From: an uncultured Bacteroidia bacterium | Lineage (GTDB): Bacteria; Bacteroidota; Bacteroidia; Bacteroidales; UBA932 | Direction of reading: 5' to 3' | Length of the DNA: 64,000 nt | Assembly (NCBI GenBank): GCA_902780935.1 | Contig: CACZHP010000004.1 | Span: 33,553-97,552, forward strand | In this document: positions 24,190-32,508 of the stretch, one piece after another | Layout: each line of letters starts with the position of its first letter | Numbering within the stretch: the stretch's first letter is position 1 | Made by a program: the position numbers and the translations under genes | The notes under the pieces: generated by a model | Told to the model about the DNA's origin: nothing | Database searches by the model: none | The model's input: the letters and a program-made list of their open reading frames with translations, nothing else

Positions 24190-25755
24190 CTAATTATCCA
24201 GACAATTCAGGAAGTAATCTTTCTGCTCGGAAGCCGAGTTGGATATCCTGCCTTTTAGCCTCCACACCCGGTTGTAGATCACGCTTTTCTCTTTTTCCAT
24301 CAGAGCCGAAATCGTGGTGCTCGAAAAGCCGGCGGCAGTGAAGGCATAAATCTGGAAATCCTCTTCTTTCCAAGAAGGAAATTCGGAGCGAAGCTTTGTC
24401 ATCACACCATCCTTCCGGCTATCCAGCATGTCCTCAAGATTCTTGCGGACTTTCCTGTCACTTCTCAGGCCCTCCACGATGGATTTCACTTCTTTCAGGA
24501 TCCGCGGCTGGAGGTTGTCAGTGCCTTCATAGATATAATATTGCTCGCAAAGCCTTTCCAGCGCCTCGAATCCCGGTCCCTGAACATTCCTGTCATCCTG
24601 ATCCGCCAACCGCCTCTGCAAATCCTCCGCTATCGACATGTACCTTTCCCTCTCCGCAATCTCCTCTGCCAGAATCCTTTCCTGCTTCGAACGATAATAA
24701 TAATAAACCCCGATAAGCGCTCCGGCGGCCAGCAGGGCAGTCAGGGCAAGCAGCAATAGCCGGAGCCTCGCGGCCTGTAGTTTCTCCGCCTGGATGTCCG
24801 CCTGACCCTGAATATACTCCCGTTGACTGGCCGAGACGGCCTCCTGAAGAGATGAGGCTTGAGACTTGTTGCCATATTCAGTGACTCTTTCCAGGGCCTG
24901 CAAAGCCCTTGCGGCATCACCGGAGCGGGAAGCGATTTGATATTCCCGAAAGTCGATGTCCGCGGCATCATCTTCAGTCTCTATAGCCGCCTTAGCCTCT
25001 GATAGCCACCTCAAGGCTTCCTTCTGGTTCCCCGAAAGGGAATATGAATAGGCCAATATTCCTTTATCTTCAGGAGACAAGGGATAATGAAGCTCGTTGG
25101 CGGCCCTTCCCAGCATGTCGATCGCAAGAGACGGATCCGGCTGATCTTTACTGACAGCAAGAGACGCATATGCTTCCAACGACCTAATTTCCAGAAGGGT
25201 ATCCCTCATCTCGTGGGAATCAAACAGGACGCTTTTGAATATTTCCTCAGCGGTCCCGAACTGTCCCTGGGAAGCCTGTACTCTGCCTATCTCAAGGAGA
25301 GTCTCCTGGCTTTTCTCTTTCGCTCCGGAGGCCTTGAAAGCCTCGGAAGCCCTCGCAAGATAAAGGATCTCATCAGCTGAATTGCCTGACACTCCGCTGG
25401 TTCTGGACATATCCAGACAGATCAACCCCTCCCTGAGGGGATCCCTGGCTTTCTCAGCATACTCGAGAGCTTTGGTGTAGGAGATAATGGCGGAGGAATA
25501 ATTATGGTCGTTGTACTGAGTCCTTCCCAGGCAATAAAGCGCCCTGGCCTTCTGACTGTCATCCCCACGCCTGACGAACCAGCCGGCCATCTTCGCCACA
25601 TCGGACGCACCGAGGGTATTAACGTAACCAAGTTCGCCCTCGACCTGATCCAGCACCGCGGCCATCTGGGTGTCAAGCCCCGTGGAGCAGGAGGTCATCA
25701 CTAAAAGGAAGACAAGCAGTCTCTTTCCTCTTGTTTTCACCATAGCTGTTTTCAA
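24190..25755 (-). CDS. TPR membrane lipoprotein with cytoplasmic HTH-like tail
   Basis: 521 residues. The N-terminus is a lipoprotein-type signal (LLVFLLVMTSCSTG). TPR-like helical repeats follow (about 55-310, such as ARALYCLGRTQYNDHNYSSA), then one membrane segment (LLLLALTALLAAGALIGVYY), a coiled coil and a C-terminal domain with FSSTTISALMEKEKSVIYNR, which reads as a helix-turn-helix. This layout is common among Bacteroidota signalling proteins that couple periplasmic TPRs to a cytoplasmic regulator. A lipoprotein anchor and a transmembrane segment together are odd; the cysteine may be incidental. The ATG at 25740 is an alternative start. It is part of a minus-strand operon with the ThiL-like gene and the esterase. 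Confidence 0.72.
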   Translation of the reverse strand: MKTAMVKTRGKRLLVFLLVMTSCSTGLDTQMAAVLDQVEGELGYVNTLGASDVAKMAGWFVRRGDDSQKARALYCLGRTQYNDHNYSSAIISYTKALEYAEKARDPLREGLICLDMSRTSGVSGNSADEILYLARASEAFKASGAKEKSQETLLEIGRVQASQGQFGTAEEIFKSVLFDSHEMRDTLLEIRSLEAYASLAVSKDQPDPSLAIDMLGRAANELHYPLSPEDKGILAYSYSLSGNQKEALRWLSEAKAAIETEDDAADIDFREYQIASRSGDAARALQALERVTEYGNKSQASSLQEAVSASQREYIQGQADIQAEKLQAARLRLLLLALTALLAAGALIGVYYYYRSKQERILAEEIAERERYMSIAEDLQRRLADQDDRNVQGPGFEALERLCEQYYIYEGTDNLQPRILKEVKSIVEGLRSDRKVRKNLEDMLDSRKDGVMTKLRSEFPSWKEEDFQIYAFTAAGFSSTTISALMEKEKSVIYNRVWRLKGRISNSASEQKDYFLNCLDN

Positions 25756-25763
25756 ATCACGCG

Positions 25764-26774
25764 CTACTCGTTGTTCCAGCCCTGGGCCTTGACAGGGAGT
25801 TCCACGCCGTCGGGAGTGACAAGCACCGCCCCGACCTCCGGCTGGGCCAGATGGCCGATGATTTCGAAGGTCTGGAAATCCCTGCGGAACTTCTCCGCAG
25901 AGAGAATCGGGATCGTGAAAAGCAACCTGAAATCATCGCCCCCATTCATAGCGGCTGAGATCGGGTCGATGTCCATTTCTTTGCCGAAGGCGAAACTGTT
26001 GCCTTCGAACGGGATCTTGTCCGCATAGACTTTCACCCCTAGCCCGGAGTCTCGGACAAGCCTCTTAAGCGTGTCTGAAAGTCCATGGGACACGAGGTAG
26101 CCATGGGAAGGATAGATGCCGGAGTCCTCAAGGCGGGACACGGCTGCTGCCGGAATCTCCGGCTTCAAATAGCTACCTATCAACATCTTATATTTCTCGA
26201 GATCAGGCTGGACTTTGTCGTCTTCCATTTTGTCAAAGTTCCTTTTCTCTCTCTCGAGGACCTGCTGGCCGAGATAAGCCGCCCCAAGGCTGCCGGACAC
26301 GCAGACCAGATCCTTGCTTCTCGCTTTGACAGTACGCCCCTTGGTCAACTTGAGCCTCTCGCCACCGGCAGAGACGCTAATCGTCAGCCCATTTGGAGAC
26401 GGAACAAGATCGAGGTCAACAGTTTTGAAACCATGCTCCCGGGCCGCGGCGACCGCTCCTGACCATAGCTCGCGAATATGGCTGAAATCCAGCTTGGACG
26501 ACACTCCGAGCCTCAACATCAGCGTCCGAGGATGGGCCATCGAAGCGTATATCTCCCCAGCAGCGGCGCAGACGCATTTATAGCCCAGATGCTTCAGCGG
26601 AAAATAAATGAGGTCAAAATCAATGCCTTCCACAAACAAACGGCAGGAAGAGATGACCTCGCTACCGGGCGACGGTTCAAACGACGGATTCTCGGCCCTG
26701 ACGAAGCCAGAACCCTCATAAAGCAGCGATATCGCCTCCTCTTTACCATATTCCTTGAAAGATTCCTCAGCCAT
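25764..26774 (-). CDS. ThiL/AIR synthase-related protein
   Basis: 336 residues related to thiamine-monophosphate kinase. Shared features are VEGIDFDLIYFPLKHLGYK near residue 70 (the metal/dimer motif of ThiL), a central CVSGSLGAAYLG segment, SHGLSDTLKRLV and the C-terminal NGGDDFRLLFTIP, matching the family's sGGEDYELLFT. The N-terminal GDDAAV motif that binds Mg-ATP in true ThiL is replaced by EPSPGSEVISS, so kinase activity is doubtful without testing. It starts a three-gene operon; its -7 element is at 26810-26803. Confidence 0.72.
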   Translation of the reverse strand: MAEESFKEYGKEEAISLLYEGSGFVRAENPSFEPSPGSEVISSCRLFVEGIDFDLIYFPLKHLGYKCVCAAAGEIYASMAHPRTLMLRLGVSSKLDFSHIRELWSGAVAAAREHGFKTVDLDLVPSPNGLTISVSAGGERLKLTKGRTVKARSKDLVCVSGSLGAAYLGQQVLEREKRNFDKMEDDKVQPDLEKYKMLIGSYLKPEIPAAAVSRLEDSGIYPSHGYLVSHGLSDTLKRLVRDSGLGVKVYADKIPFEGNSFAFGKEMDIDPISAAMNGGDDFRLLFTIPILSAEKFRRDFQTFEIIGHLAQPEVGAVLVTPDGVELPVKAQGWNNE

Positions 26775-26802
26775 AGGTATTCATTTTTATAAGCGGATAT
26801 CA

Positions 26803-26829
26803 CAAAATTAGCACATTTTGTTAAATTTG
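26803..26829. promoter_or_regulatory. Tightly spaced divergent promoters (ThiL-like / EEP hydrolase)
   Basis: On the minus strand TAATTTTG (26810-26803) faces the ThiL-like gene; on the plus strand TAAATTTG (26822-26829) faces the EEP hydrolase. Only 11 bases separate them, so polymerases would compete. The plus-strand transcript would have a leader of about 15 bases. Confidence 0.6.
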
Positions 26830-26851
26830 TGGTATTGATAATCTATCTGTG

Positions 26852-27694
26852 ATGAAAAGAACTCTCCTTCTTTTGATGGCGGTGCTCATGATCCTGCCCG
26901 CCGGCATGTCCGCGAGGAAAAAAAGCTCGGACATAAAAGTAATATCCTACAATATCCGTCTCGGAGTGGCGAAGGACGGTACAAACTCCTGGGAATATCG
27001 CTACCCTGCCTCTGCCATGATGATCAATGACCAGAAACCCGACATCTTCGGACTTCAGGAGGCCTATGACTTCCAGGTCAAGTACCTTGAGGAATATTGC
27101 GAGGACTACAAGAGTGTCGGAGTGGGCCGCGAGGACGGCAAGCACGAGGGAGAGCACATGTCGATCTTCTACAACAAGAAGACCACGAAGCTTCTGAAAT
27201 GGGGAACCTTCTGGCTTTCAGAGACTCCCGATAAGCCTTCCATGGGATGGGACGCCGCCTGCTTCCGCACGGCGACCTGGGCTCTTCTGAAAGACAAGGC
27301 CAGCGGCAAGAAGTATTATTACGTCAACACCCATCTCGACCATGTGGGATGGGAGGCTCGCAAGAACGGCATGAAACTCATCGTCGACAGGATCGACAAC
27401 ATCAACCCGAAGGGTCTTCCGATGGTTGTCACCGGCGATTTCAACATGACTTATGACCGTCCCGAGTTCGACGACATGAAGAAAATGATGAAGAATGCCC
27501 GCGAGGAGGCCGCGAAGACTGACCACCACCAGACTTTCAATGGTTGGGGAAAGGCCAATCCGAACAGTATCATCGATTTCATCTGGTACAAGGGCTTCAG
27601 CTCTTGCCCGGTCTATGAGACCATCACCAAGCCCTACATGGAGCGGAAATTCATCTCAGATCATTATCCTATCTCCGCCACATTAGTTTTCTAA
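26852..27694 (+). CDS. Secreted endonuclease/exonuclease/phosphatase (EEP) family hydrolase
   Basis: 280 residues with signal peptide (LLLLMAVLMILPAGMSA). EEP-fold motifs are in order: ISYNIRLG near 35, IFGLQEAYDF with the metal-binding glutamate near 65, YVNTHLDHVG, VVTGDFNM and the final SDHYPISATL with the catalytic D-H pair. Secreted members hydrolyse phosphodiesters such as sphingomyelin-like lipids or nucleic acid; the substrate cannot be read here. An ATG at 26852 is preferred over the GTG three bases upstream. The stop overlaps the next start (TAATG), so the pair is an operon. Confidence 0.87.
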   Translation: MKRTLLLLMAVLMILPAGMSARKKSSDIKVISYNIRLGVAKDGTNSWEYRYPASAMMINDQKPDIFGLQEAYDFQVKYLEEYCEDYKSVGVGREDGKHEGEHMSIFYNKKTTKLLKWGTFWLSETPDKPSMGWDAACFRTATWALLKDKASGKKYYYVNTHLDHVGWEARKNGMKLIVDRIDNINPKGLPMVVTGDFNMTYDRPEFDDMKKMMKNAREEAAKTDHHQTFNGWGKANPNSIIDFIWYKGFSSCPVYETITKPYMERKFISDHYPISATLVF

Positions 27695-28878
27695 TGAGAA
27701 GATTATCATTAATATGGGCCGCTCTACTGGCTGCCTTTGTCGCCTACGGGCAGACTCCTTTAATAGACGAAGCCAAGCTTTCGCAGGTGGACAGGGTGAT
27801 TGAGGAGGCGATCGCCGAGAAGACTATACCGGGGGCGGTTGTGTCGGTGGTGCGTGGAGACAAGATCGCTTACCTTAAGGCCTATGGCAACAAGTCCCTT
27901 GTTCCGGAAGTTGAGCCGATGACGGTCGAGACCATGTTCGACCTGGCATCCCTGAGCAAATGCGTCGGGACAACTCTGTCTATTATGCAGTTGATAGAGA
28001 ACGGGTTCGTCCGGCTGACGGATAGGGTGGACATGTATATTCCCGGATTCAAACCCTGGACAGATCCAAAGACAGGGGAGACTGTGGACATCATCATCCG
28101 GGACCTTCTGACCCACTCTTCCGGCCTGGATGCGTACGCTGATGTCGAAGCTTATGTCTCCGAATTCGGGGAGAACACTCCGGACGAGTTCGAAAACTAT
28201 CTGGCCACCCGCTCTGGACGGAATTTCCGCCCCGGAACCCAGTGCCTCTACAGCTGCCTTAACTTCATAACGCTCCAGAGGATTCTTGAGAGGGTGACCG
28301 GCGAGAGGCTTTGCGACTACGCCCGGGAGCATATATTCACTCCCTTGGGACTGAAGCACACCTATTACCTGCCTTCCGTCAAGGATAATATAGCCCCGAC
28401 GGAGGTGCAAAAAGATGGAAAACCTCTTTTGGGAGAGGTGCATGACCCCATCGCACGCAGGATAATGGGCGGCAACTCCGGAAATGCAGGAGTGTTCTCG
28501 AACGCTGAGGACTTGTCGGTAATATGCGCGGCGATAATGAACGGCGGAGCCCTGCCGGGAGCCGCACAAGAAGCCCGTATTCTCGGCCCGCTTACCATTG
28601 ACCTGATGTGCAAGGCCCCGATCCAGAACGACCCAGCCGTCGGCCGCGCCCTCGGATGGGACAAGGACGGCTGGAATCCAGGAACCCGGGGTGACATCTT
28701 CGACCCTGAGACCAGCATCTGGCACACCGGTTATACCGGCACCTCGATTGTGATCGACATGAAGACCAAGACCGCCCTGATAATTCTCACCAACAGGGTC
28801 CACCCCGAAGACAAAGGCAGCCTGGCACGTATGAGGGCCCAGGTCGCCAATATCGTCGCTGGAGCGATAGTCAAATGA
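27694..28878 (+). CDS. Secreted serine hydrolase (beta-lactamase/class C PBP fold)
   Basis: 394 residues with signal peptide (LIWAALLAAFVAYGQ). The SxxK motif is SLSK (in FDLASLSKCVG), the second motif is CLYSCLNFITLQ (Y-S-C in place of Y-x-N) and the third is HTGYTGTS. Family members are esterases, D-amino-acid peptidases or carboxypeptidases; resistance activity is not implied. It is cotranscribed with the EEP hydrolase. Its 3' end overlaps the convergent hemW gene by 8 bases. Confidence 0.87.
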   Translation: MRRLSLIWAALLAAFVAYGQTPLIDEAKLSQVDRVIEEAIAEKTIPGAVVSVVRGDKIAYLKAYGNKSLVPEVEPMTVETMFDLASLSKCVGTTLSIMQLIENGFVRLTDRVDMYIPGFKPWTDPKTGETVDIIIRDLLTHSSGLDAYADVEAYVSEFGENTPDEFENYLATRSGRNFRPGTQCLYSCLNFITLQRILERVTGERLCDYAREHIFTPLGLKHTYYLPSVKDNIAPTEVQKDGKPLLGEVHDPIARRIMGGNSGNAGVFSNAEDLSVICAAIMNGGALPGAAQEARILGPLTIDLMCKAPIQNDPAVGRALGWDKDGWNPGTRGDIFDPETSIWHTGYTGTSIVIDMKTKTALIILTNRVHPEDKGSLARMRAQVANIVAGAIVK

Positions 28879-30136
28879 GGTCGCGGATGATGTCGTCGGA
28901 GACGAAGAAGTGATCCTCCGGGATGCGGACAGATCCTTCGCTTCGCTCAGGATAAAATATTTCCAAGGCCCCTTCTGAAAGAAGCCGGTCAACGGGAGCG
29001 TCTCCCGCGAGGGAGCGCAGCTCAGACTCCGGAAGACCGGCGTCGGTCCTTAATGGGAGCATGATCCGCTCGACCTGGATGTCTTCCGGGGAGAGGATTT
29101 CCTCTTCCCTGGAATACGCATGAATGTCCTTACTATTCCAAGACCTCACGGAACCAGCTGATAATGAATGAGCTCCAGGGCCAAGACCCACATAGGGGAC
29201 CCGCCTCCAGTAGGCGCTGTTATGGACAGCCTCATAACCGGGAAGAGAAAAATTGGAGACTTCATAGTGATGGTAGCCAGCCTCACCAAGTCTTGCGCAA
29301 AGCAGGTCATACTGCTCCCGGCATTGGTCTTCAGTAGCCTCGGTGAAGTTGCTTTTGGCGATCAGCTTCTCCAGGGCGCTGCCCTCTTCAATAGACAATT
29401 GGTATGCGGAAATATGCTCTGGTCCCAACGCCAAGGCCTTATCAATCGTCTCTGCCCAAAGCGTCTTGGAAAGCTGCGGGAGGCCGAATATCAAGTCTAT
29501 GCTGATATTCCCCACACCGCAACGACGCAGAATCCGGAAAGCTTCTTGGGCTGAGGTCGAATCGTGCCGGCGGTTCATCCACCTCAGGATCCCGTCATCA
29601 AAAGACTGCACCCCCATGCTGATCCGGTTCACCCCCAAAGCCAAGAGCCCCTTGACATATTCCTCCCCTTTCCGGACTATGTCCTCGGGATTCACCTCGA
29701 CCGTGAACTCCGACCACTGTGGCATATCCTTACCGGAAGGGGCTATGCCGCCGAACCCTCCGCGCTTCGCGCTCCGTCCCGTCTCGCCTTCGGCGAGCCA
29801 CCCGTTCATGAGGCCACGGGCGGCCACAGGTTCGGCTGGCATACCCCTTCCGGACGGATGGACAATTGCTTCTGACGGAGGAAGAAGGCTTTCAATGGTG
29901 CGAACTATTCGGGACAAAACATCAAGCGGAAGCACCGATGGGGTGCCTCCGCCAATGTATAAGGTATTGACTCCCTGCGTCTGGGCCATCTCGTCACGAC
30001 GTGCGGCCACTTCAGCGCAAACCGCATCGGCATAAGCCTCGTGACAAAGATTCTTCGCATTGCCCGGAATGACATTCGAGTAGAAGCCGCAGTAGGTACA
30101 GCGGCTCTCACAGAAAGGAACGTGGAGATAAATCAC
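28871..30136 (-). CDS. hemW: Radical SAM heme chaperone HemW
   Basis: 421 residues. The radical SAM cluster motif C9-x3-C13-x2-C16 (PFCESRCTYCGF) is at the N-terminus, followed by YIGGGTPSVL, FTVEVNPEDI, NRISMGVQSFDD and HYEVSNFSLPGY, all HemW/HemN-like marks. HemW binds heme for transfer to respiratory enzymes. Three segments look like palindrome insertions: residues 21-30 (VIPGNAKNL), residues 90-138 between LPPSEA and SEFTVEV, and about 396-404 (YPERSEGSV). All keep the frame, and the catalytic segments are intact. Without the middle segment the length would be close to the normal 375-380. Confidence 0.9.
   Translation of the reverse strand: MIYLHVPFCESRCTYCGFYSNVIPGNAKNLCHEAYADAVCAEVAARRDEMAQTQGVNTLYIGGGTPSVLPLDVLSRIVRTIESLLPPSEAIVHPSGRGMPAEPVAARGLMNGWLAEGETGRSAKRGGFGGIAPSGKDMPQWSEFTVEVNPEDIVRKGEEYVKGLLALGVNRISMGVQSFDDGILRWMNRRHDSTSAQEAFRILRRCGVGNISIDLIFGLPQLSKTLWAETIDKALALGPEHISAYQLSIEEGSALEKLIAKSNFTEATEDQCREQYDLLCARLGEAGYHHYEVSNFSLPGYEAVHNSAYWRRVPYVGLGPGAHSLSAGSVRSWNSKDIHAYSREEEILSPEDIQVERIMLPLRTDAGLPESELRSLAGDAPVDRLLSEGALEIFYPERSEGSVRIPEDHFFVSDDIIRDLI
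28931..28952. repeat. Palindromic repeat unit in hemW 3' region
   Basis: AGATCCTTCGCTTCGCTCAG with the two following bases (28931-28952) is the familiar half-palindrome whose coding-strand form is CTGAGCGAAGCGAAGGATCT. It encodes PERSEGS near the HemW C-terminus. The same core occurs at 37791 and 62660. Confidence 0.7.
29733..29853. repeat. 121-bp in-frame palindromic insertion in hemW
   Basis: The ends CCGGAAGGGG (29733-29742) and CCCCTTCCGG (29844-29853) are perfect inverted arms, and the pairing continues inward over TATGCC and GCCGAACC with a one-base offset. Two small hairpins, GCGC-TTC-GCGC and CTCGCC-TTC-GGCGAG, lie inside. The unit encodes about 40 residues (HPSGRGMPAEP through GIAPSG) that interrupt HemW between two conserved blocks. 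Confidence 0.8.
30048..30074. repeat. Palindromic repeat unit in hemW 5' region
   Basis: AGATTCTTCGCATTGCCCGG with the following AATGACA (30048-30074) is a variant of the dispersed repeat family, starting AGATTCTTCG and ending GAATGACA like the copy at 36368-36394. It encodes VIPGNAKNL directly after the radical SAM cysteine loop. Confidence 0.6.
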
Positions 30137-30139
30137 GCT

Positions 30140-31054
30140 TTAACGGAGCAGGAGCTCGGTCTTGCCGAGGAAAGCCTGCGTCGTGTAAGCCTCAATCGTG
30201 TAGATGCCGGCCTGATAGGACGGGATGTCGTTGAGATAGATGCTCAGGTCAACCTCCTTGCCCTGATAGTCAACCTCACGGGAAGCGGAGGCGACCAAGG
30301 TCTGGCCATTATAATTGAAGGAAGTCTGGACACTGTTCGTGAGAAGGATGCCCTCCGGATCCTTGACGCGGAGATAAACCCTCACCGGACCCTTCGGAGC
30401 AAGGTCATTCTCAACCAGGCTCAATGAAGCAAGCAACCTGACAACCCTGCTGCTACGGTCCGTGACCTTGTCGGAAGCGTTGTACGCATTGACGGAAAGG
30501 CCCCTGGACTTGATGACGGAGCCAGCGGCGACCTGACCGGAAAGGCTCTCGACCTGTCCCTTCAGCTCGGCGTTCTCAGCCCTGCTGGAAGCGGCTTCCT
30601 TACGGGCGGCGGCCGCATCAGCGGTGAGCTTATGGTTGAGCGTGTTGAGGGAGTCGATCTGGACGATATAGTTGCGCATGATGCTCCTGAGCGTACCAAG
30701 CTCTTTCTCGTACTGACGCATCTTGGCGCGGTTGGTTGCCTCTGTCTTCTTTATCCTCTCAATCAACTGGTTGACCTCCTCGCGGGAAGAATCCAGCTGG
30801 CTGTTGACGGACTCATATTCGGAAGAAAGGCTGTCGTAGTCGCCTTTCAAGGCAATCATCTGCTGAGTGAGATCTTCCTTCTCGGCGTTAAGGTCCCTGA
30901 CAAGGGAAGACTTGGAAGTCCAAATGTAAGCGAGACCTGCGGCCATCAAAGCGGCTACGGCGACAAGCGCCCACATGATGTTCTTCAGGCTTTTGTTTTT
31001 CTGTTCCTGTTCCTCGCGCTGGCGGCGCTCCATGATAGGGTCAATTTCTGCCAT
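30140..31054 (-). CDS. Membrane-anchored coiled-coil protein of unknown function
   Basis: 304 residues. A charged N-terminus (MERRQREEQEQKNK) precedes one membrane segment (IMWALVAVAALMAAGLAYIW, about 29-48), a long coiled coil (about 50-200, NAEKEDLTQQMIALKGDYDS) and a C-terminal beta-rich domain (GPVRVYLRVKDPEGILLTNS). The type-II topology would place the coiled coil in the periplasm. No enzymatic motif is seen. The start at 31054 fits the promoter at 31087-31080 and the hydrophobicity pattern. It sits 3 bases upstream of hemW on the same strand and is probably cotranscribed. Confidence 0.7.
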   Translation of the reverse strand: MAEIDPIMERRQREEQEQKNKSLKNIMWALVAVAALMAAGLAYIWTSKSSLVRDLNAEKEDLTQQMIALKGDYDSLSSEYESVNSQLDSSREEVNQLIERIKKTEATNRAKMRQYEKELGTLRSIMRNYIVQIDSLNTLNHKLTADAAAARKEAASSRAENAELKGQVESLSGQVAAGSVIKSRGLSVNAYNASDKVTDRSSRVVRLLASLSLVENDLAPKGPVRVYLRVKDPEGILLTNSVQTSFNYNGQTLVASASREVDYQGKEVDLSIYLNDIPSYQAGIYTIEAYTTQAFLGKTELLLR

Positions 31055-31079
31055 AATATCGAATTCTTGGTTCAACTTA

Positions 31080-31115
31080 CAAAAATACGAAAAGTATTTC
31101 TTTTTCGTATATTTG
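31080..31115. promoter_or_regulatory. Divergent promoters around a short dyad
   Basis: On the minus strand TATTTTTG (31087-31080) drives the coiled-coil gene; on the plus strand TATATTTG (31108-31115) drives the small membrane protein at 31142. An AAATAC/GTATTT inverted repeat (31083-31099) lies across the minus-strand element and between the two, a candidate operator for joint control. Confidence 0.6.
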
Positions 31116-31141
31116 TGCATATCGCAAAAATCGAGCTAATT

Positions 31142-31624
31142 ATGAGATACCTAATCAGAGCCATAAAATACTTCGTCTATTTCGCGGTTATCCTCACCAT
31201 CACAATGGCTATTATGGCCGCCCTGGGGCTGGTGGATCCCGACCCGCAAGTCATGTTCAGGGACGGATGGAAATCAGTATGGCAGATAGCTATACTTTTC
31301 GCTGTCGTCTCCCTTGTCTATCCGATGACCGGCTTCCGCCGGCAAGAGGCGATCGTGCCCGGAGAGTATTCCGAAGTGAGAGACAAGGTCGTAAAATTCA
31401 TGGAATCAAAGGATTATGTCCTAGAGACCGAAGAAGGGGAAATCATGACTTTCAGGCTTAGGTCGTCTTTGGGAAGGGCAGTTAAAATGTGGGAGGACAG
31501 GGTGACATTTATCAAAGAGCCCGGAGGATTCGTGGTTGAGGGACTCAGAAAGGTGATTGTCCGACTGATCAGCGGACTTGAATACACATTCAGAAACGAG
31601 AGCGATGACAACTATTCCAAATAA
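31142..31624 (+). CDS. Small membrane protein of unknown function
   Basis: 160 residues with two predicted membrane segments (YFVYFAVILTITMAIMAALG, about 11-30, and IAILFAVVSLVYPM, about 50-63), then a soluble C-terminal domain (VPGEYSEVRDKVVKFMESKD to the end). No known motif is recognised. The start follows the -7 element by about 27 bases. The gene is followed directly by the DUF2007 gene and probably forms an operon with it. Confidence 0.65.
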   Translation: MRYLIRAIKYFVYFAVILTITMAIMAALGLVDPDPQVMFRDGWKSVWQIAILFAVVSLVYPMTGFRRQEAIVPGEYSEVRDKVVKFMESKDYVLETEEGEIMTFRLRSSLGRAVKMWEDRVTFIKEPGGFVVEGLRKVIVRLISGLEYTFRNESDDNYSK

Positions 31625-31633
31625 ATGTATATC

Positions 31634-31897
31634 ATGAAAAGGGAAGAAGAGTTCAAGACCGTAATCACGGTAAACGACGCCATCAGCGCTCAGATGGTAG
31701 CCGGAATGCTGAACGAGAACGGAATTCCGGCGGCGGTGTTCGGAGCGGACTCCACGGCAATGCTCAACGGAGTCGGGAATATTGATGTGAAGGTCAACGC
31801 CAGCGACTATGAAGCCGCAATGGAGTTGATCAACACTCCTACGGAAGTTCCTGAAGATGAAGAATTTCAGGAAGGTGAAGAAGAGGAGGAGGCCTAG
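31634..31897 (+). CDS. DUF2007 domain protein (putative signal-transducing protein)
   Basis: 87 residues. FKTVITVNDAISAQMVAGML followed by NENGIPAAVFG and IDVKVNASDYEAAMELI is the DUF2007 fold, a ferredoxin-like small domain. The C-terminus is very acidic (EDEEFQEGEEEEEA). The function of the family is unknown. An alternative ATG at 31625 lies directly after the upstream stop. The TAG stop overlaps the TAG of the convergent DUF3109 gene inside one CTAG. Confidence 0.8.
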   Translation: MKREEEFKTVITVNDAISAQMVAGMLNENGIPAAVFGADSTAMLNGVGNIDVKVNASDYEAAMELINTPTEVPEDEEFQEGEEEEEA

Positions 31898-32508
31898 CCG
31901 TTAATCACTTTGGCAGCCGCCTGGAGAGCCTCGTAGAAATCTTTACCGTAGATGCTTATCAGCGGATCGCGGAGGAATTCGTAAACACGGATTCCTTCGC
32001 ATTTCCCTTTTTTGAAAGCGTCATCGCAGAGATTCCAGCGATGCAGGTTCAACGCCTGCCCTCCGTTGGACAGTTTCTCGACCCTGATCGGATAGAGCCA
32101 GCAGGAACGGGGCTTACGGAAAGAGCATGTGCCTGAGAAGAAGCACTTTTCGATCGAGCAAAAACAGCTGCCATCCTCTCCAAAAGTGGTAAAGGCGCAT
32201 TCGCCGGTCCCATCGACCACAGGGGTGACTATATCTCCATCCCTGTCAATTATGAAAAACCCGTCCTTGTCCACCTGGGAACGCCCCTGAGGGCGCATAA
32301 GTGACGAATATACAGGATATTCCCTCTCAAGGTCATCGAGTTCTTCCTCCTCCAGGGGAGCTCCGCTGTCCCCGATGACACAGCATATTCCTTTGCAGAC
32401 AGGATAATCACAGGCGAAGAACTCCGTCACCACCTCTTCGGAAACCAGGATGTCCCCGATCTGGATTATCGTCCCGAAATCACTCTTGCGGCCGTACGAC
32501 ATACTCAA
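31894..32508 (-). CDS. DUF3109 family cysteine-rich protein
   Basis: 204 residues. Conserved cysteines include FACDYPVCKGICC near the N-terminus, CFCSIEKCFFSGTCSFRKP in the middle and LHRWNLCDDA, the pattern of DUF3109, which may hold an iron-sulfur cluster or zinc. Its function is not known. The ATG at 32502 is an alternative. The start overlaps the end of the upstream M16-like gene by 29 bases, so they are cotranscribed. Confidence 0.85.
   Translation of the reverse strand: MSMSYGRKSDFGTIIQIGDILVSEEVVTEFFACDYPVCKGICCVIGDSGAPLEEEELDDLEREYPVYSSLMRPQGRSQVDKDGFFIIDRDGDIVTPVVDGTGECAFTTFGEDGSCFCSIEKCFFSGTCSFRKPRSCWLYPIRVEKLSNGGQALNLHRWNLCDDAFKKGKCEGIRVYEFLRDPLISIYGKDFYEALQAAAKVING

Noticed and set aside
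27760-28992. Long antisense open frame across the serine hydrolase
   Set aside because: Shadow of the sense gene with SxxK and HTG motifs; product not protein-like.
30632-31141. N-terminal extension of the small membrane protein
   Set aside because: It would run antisense through the coiled-coil gene; the -7 element at 31108 and the ATG at 31142 fit better.
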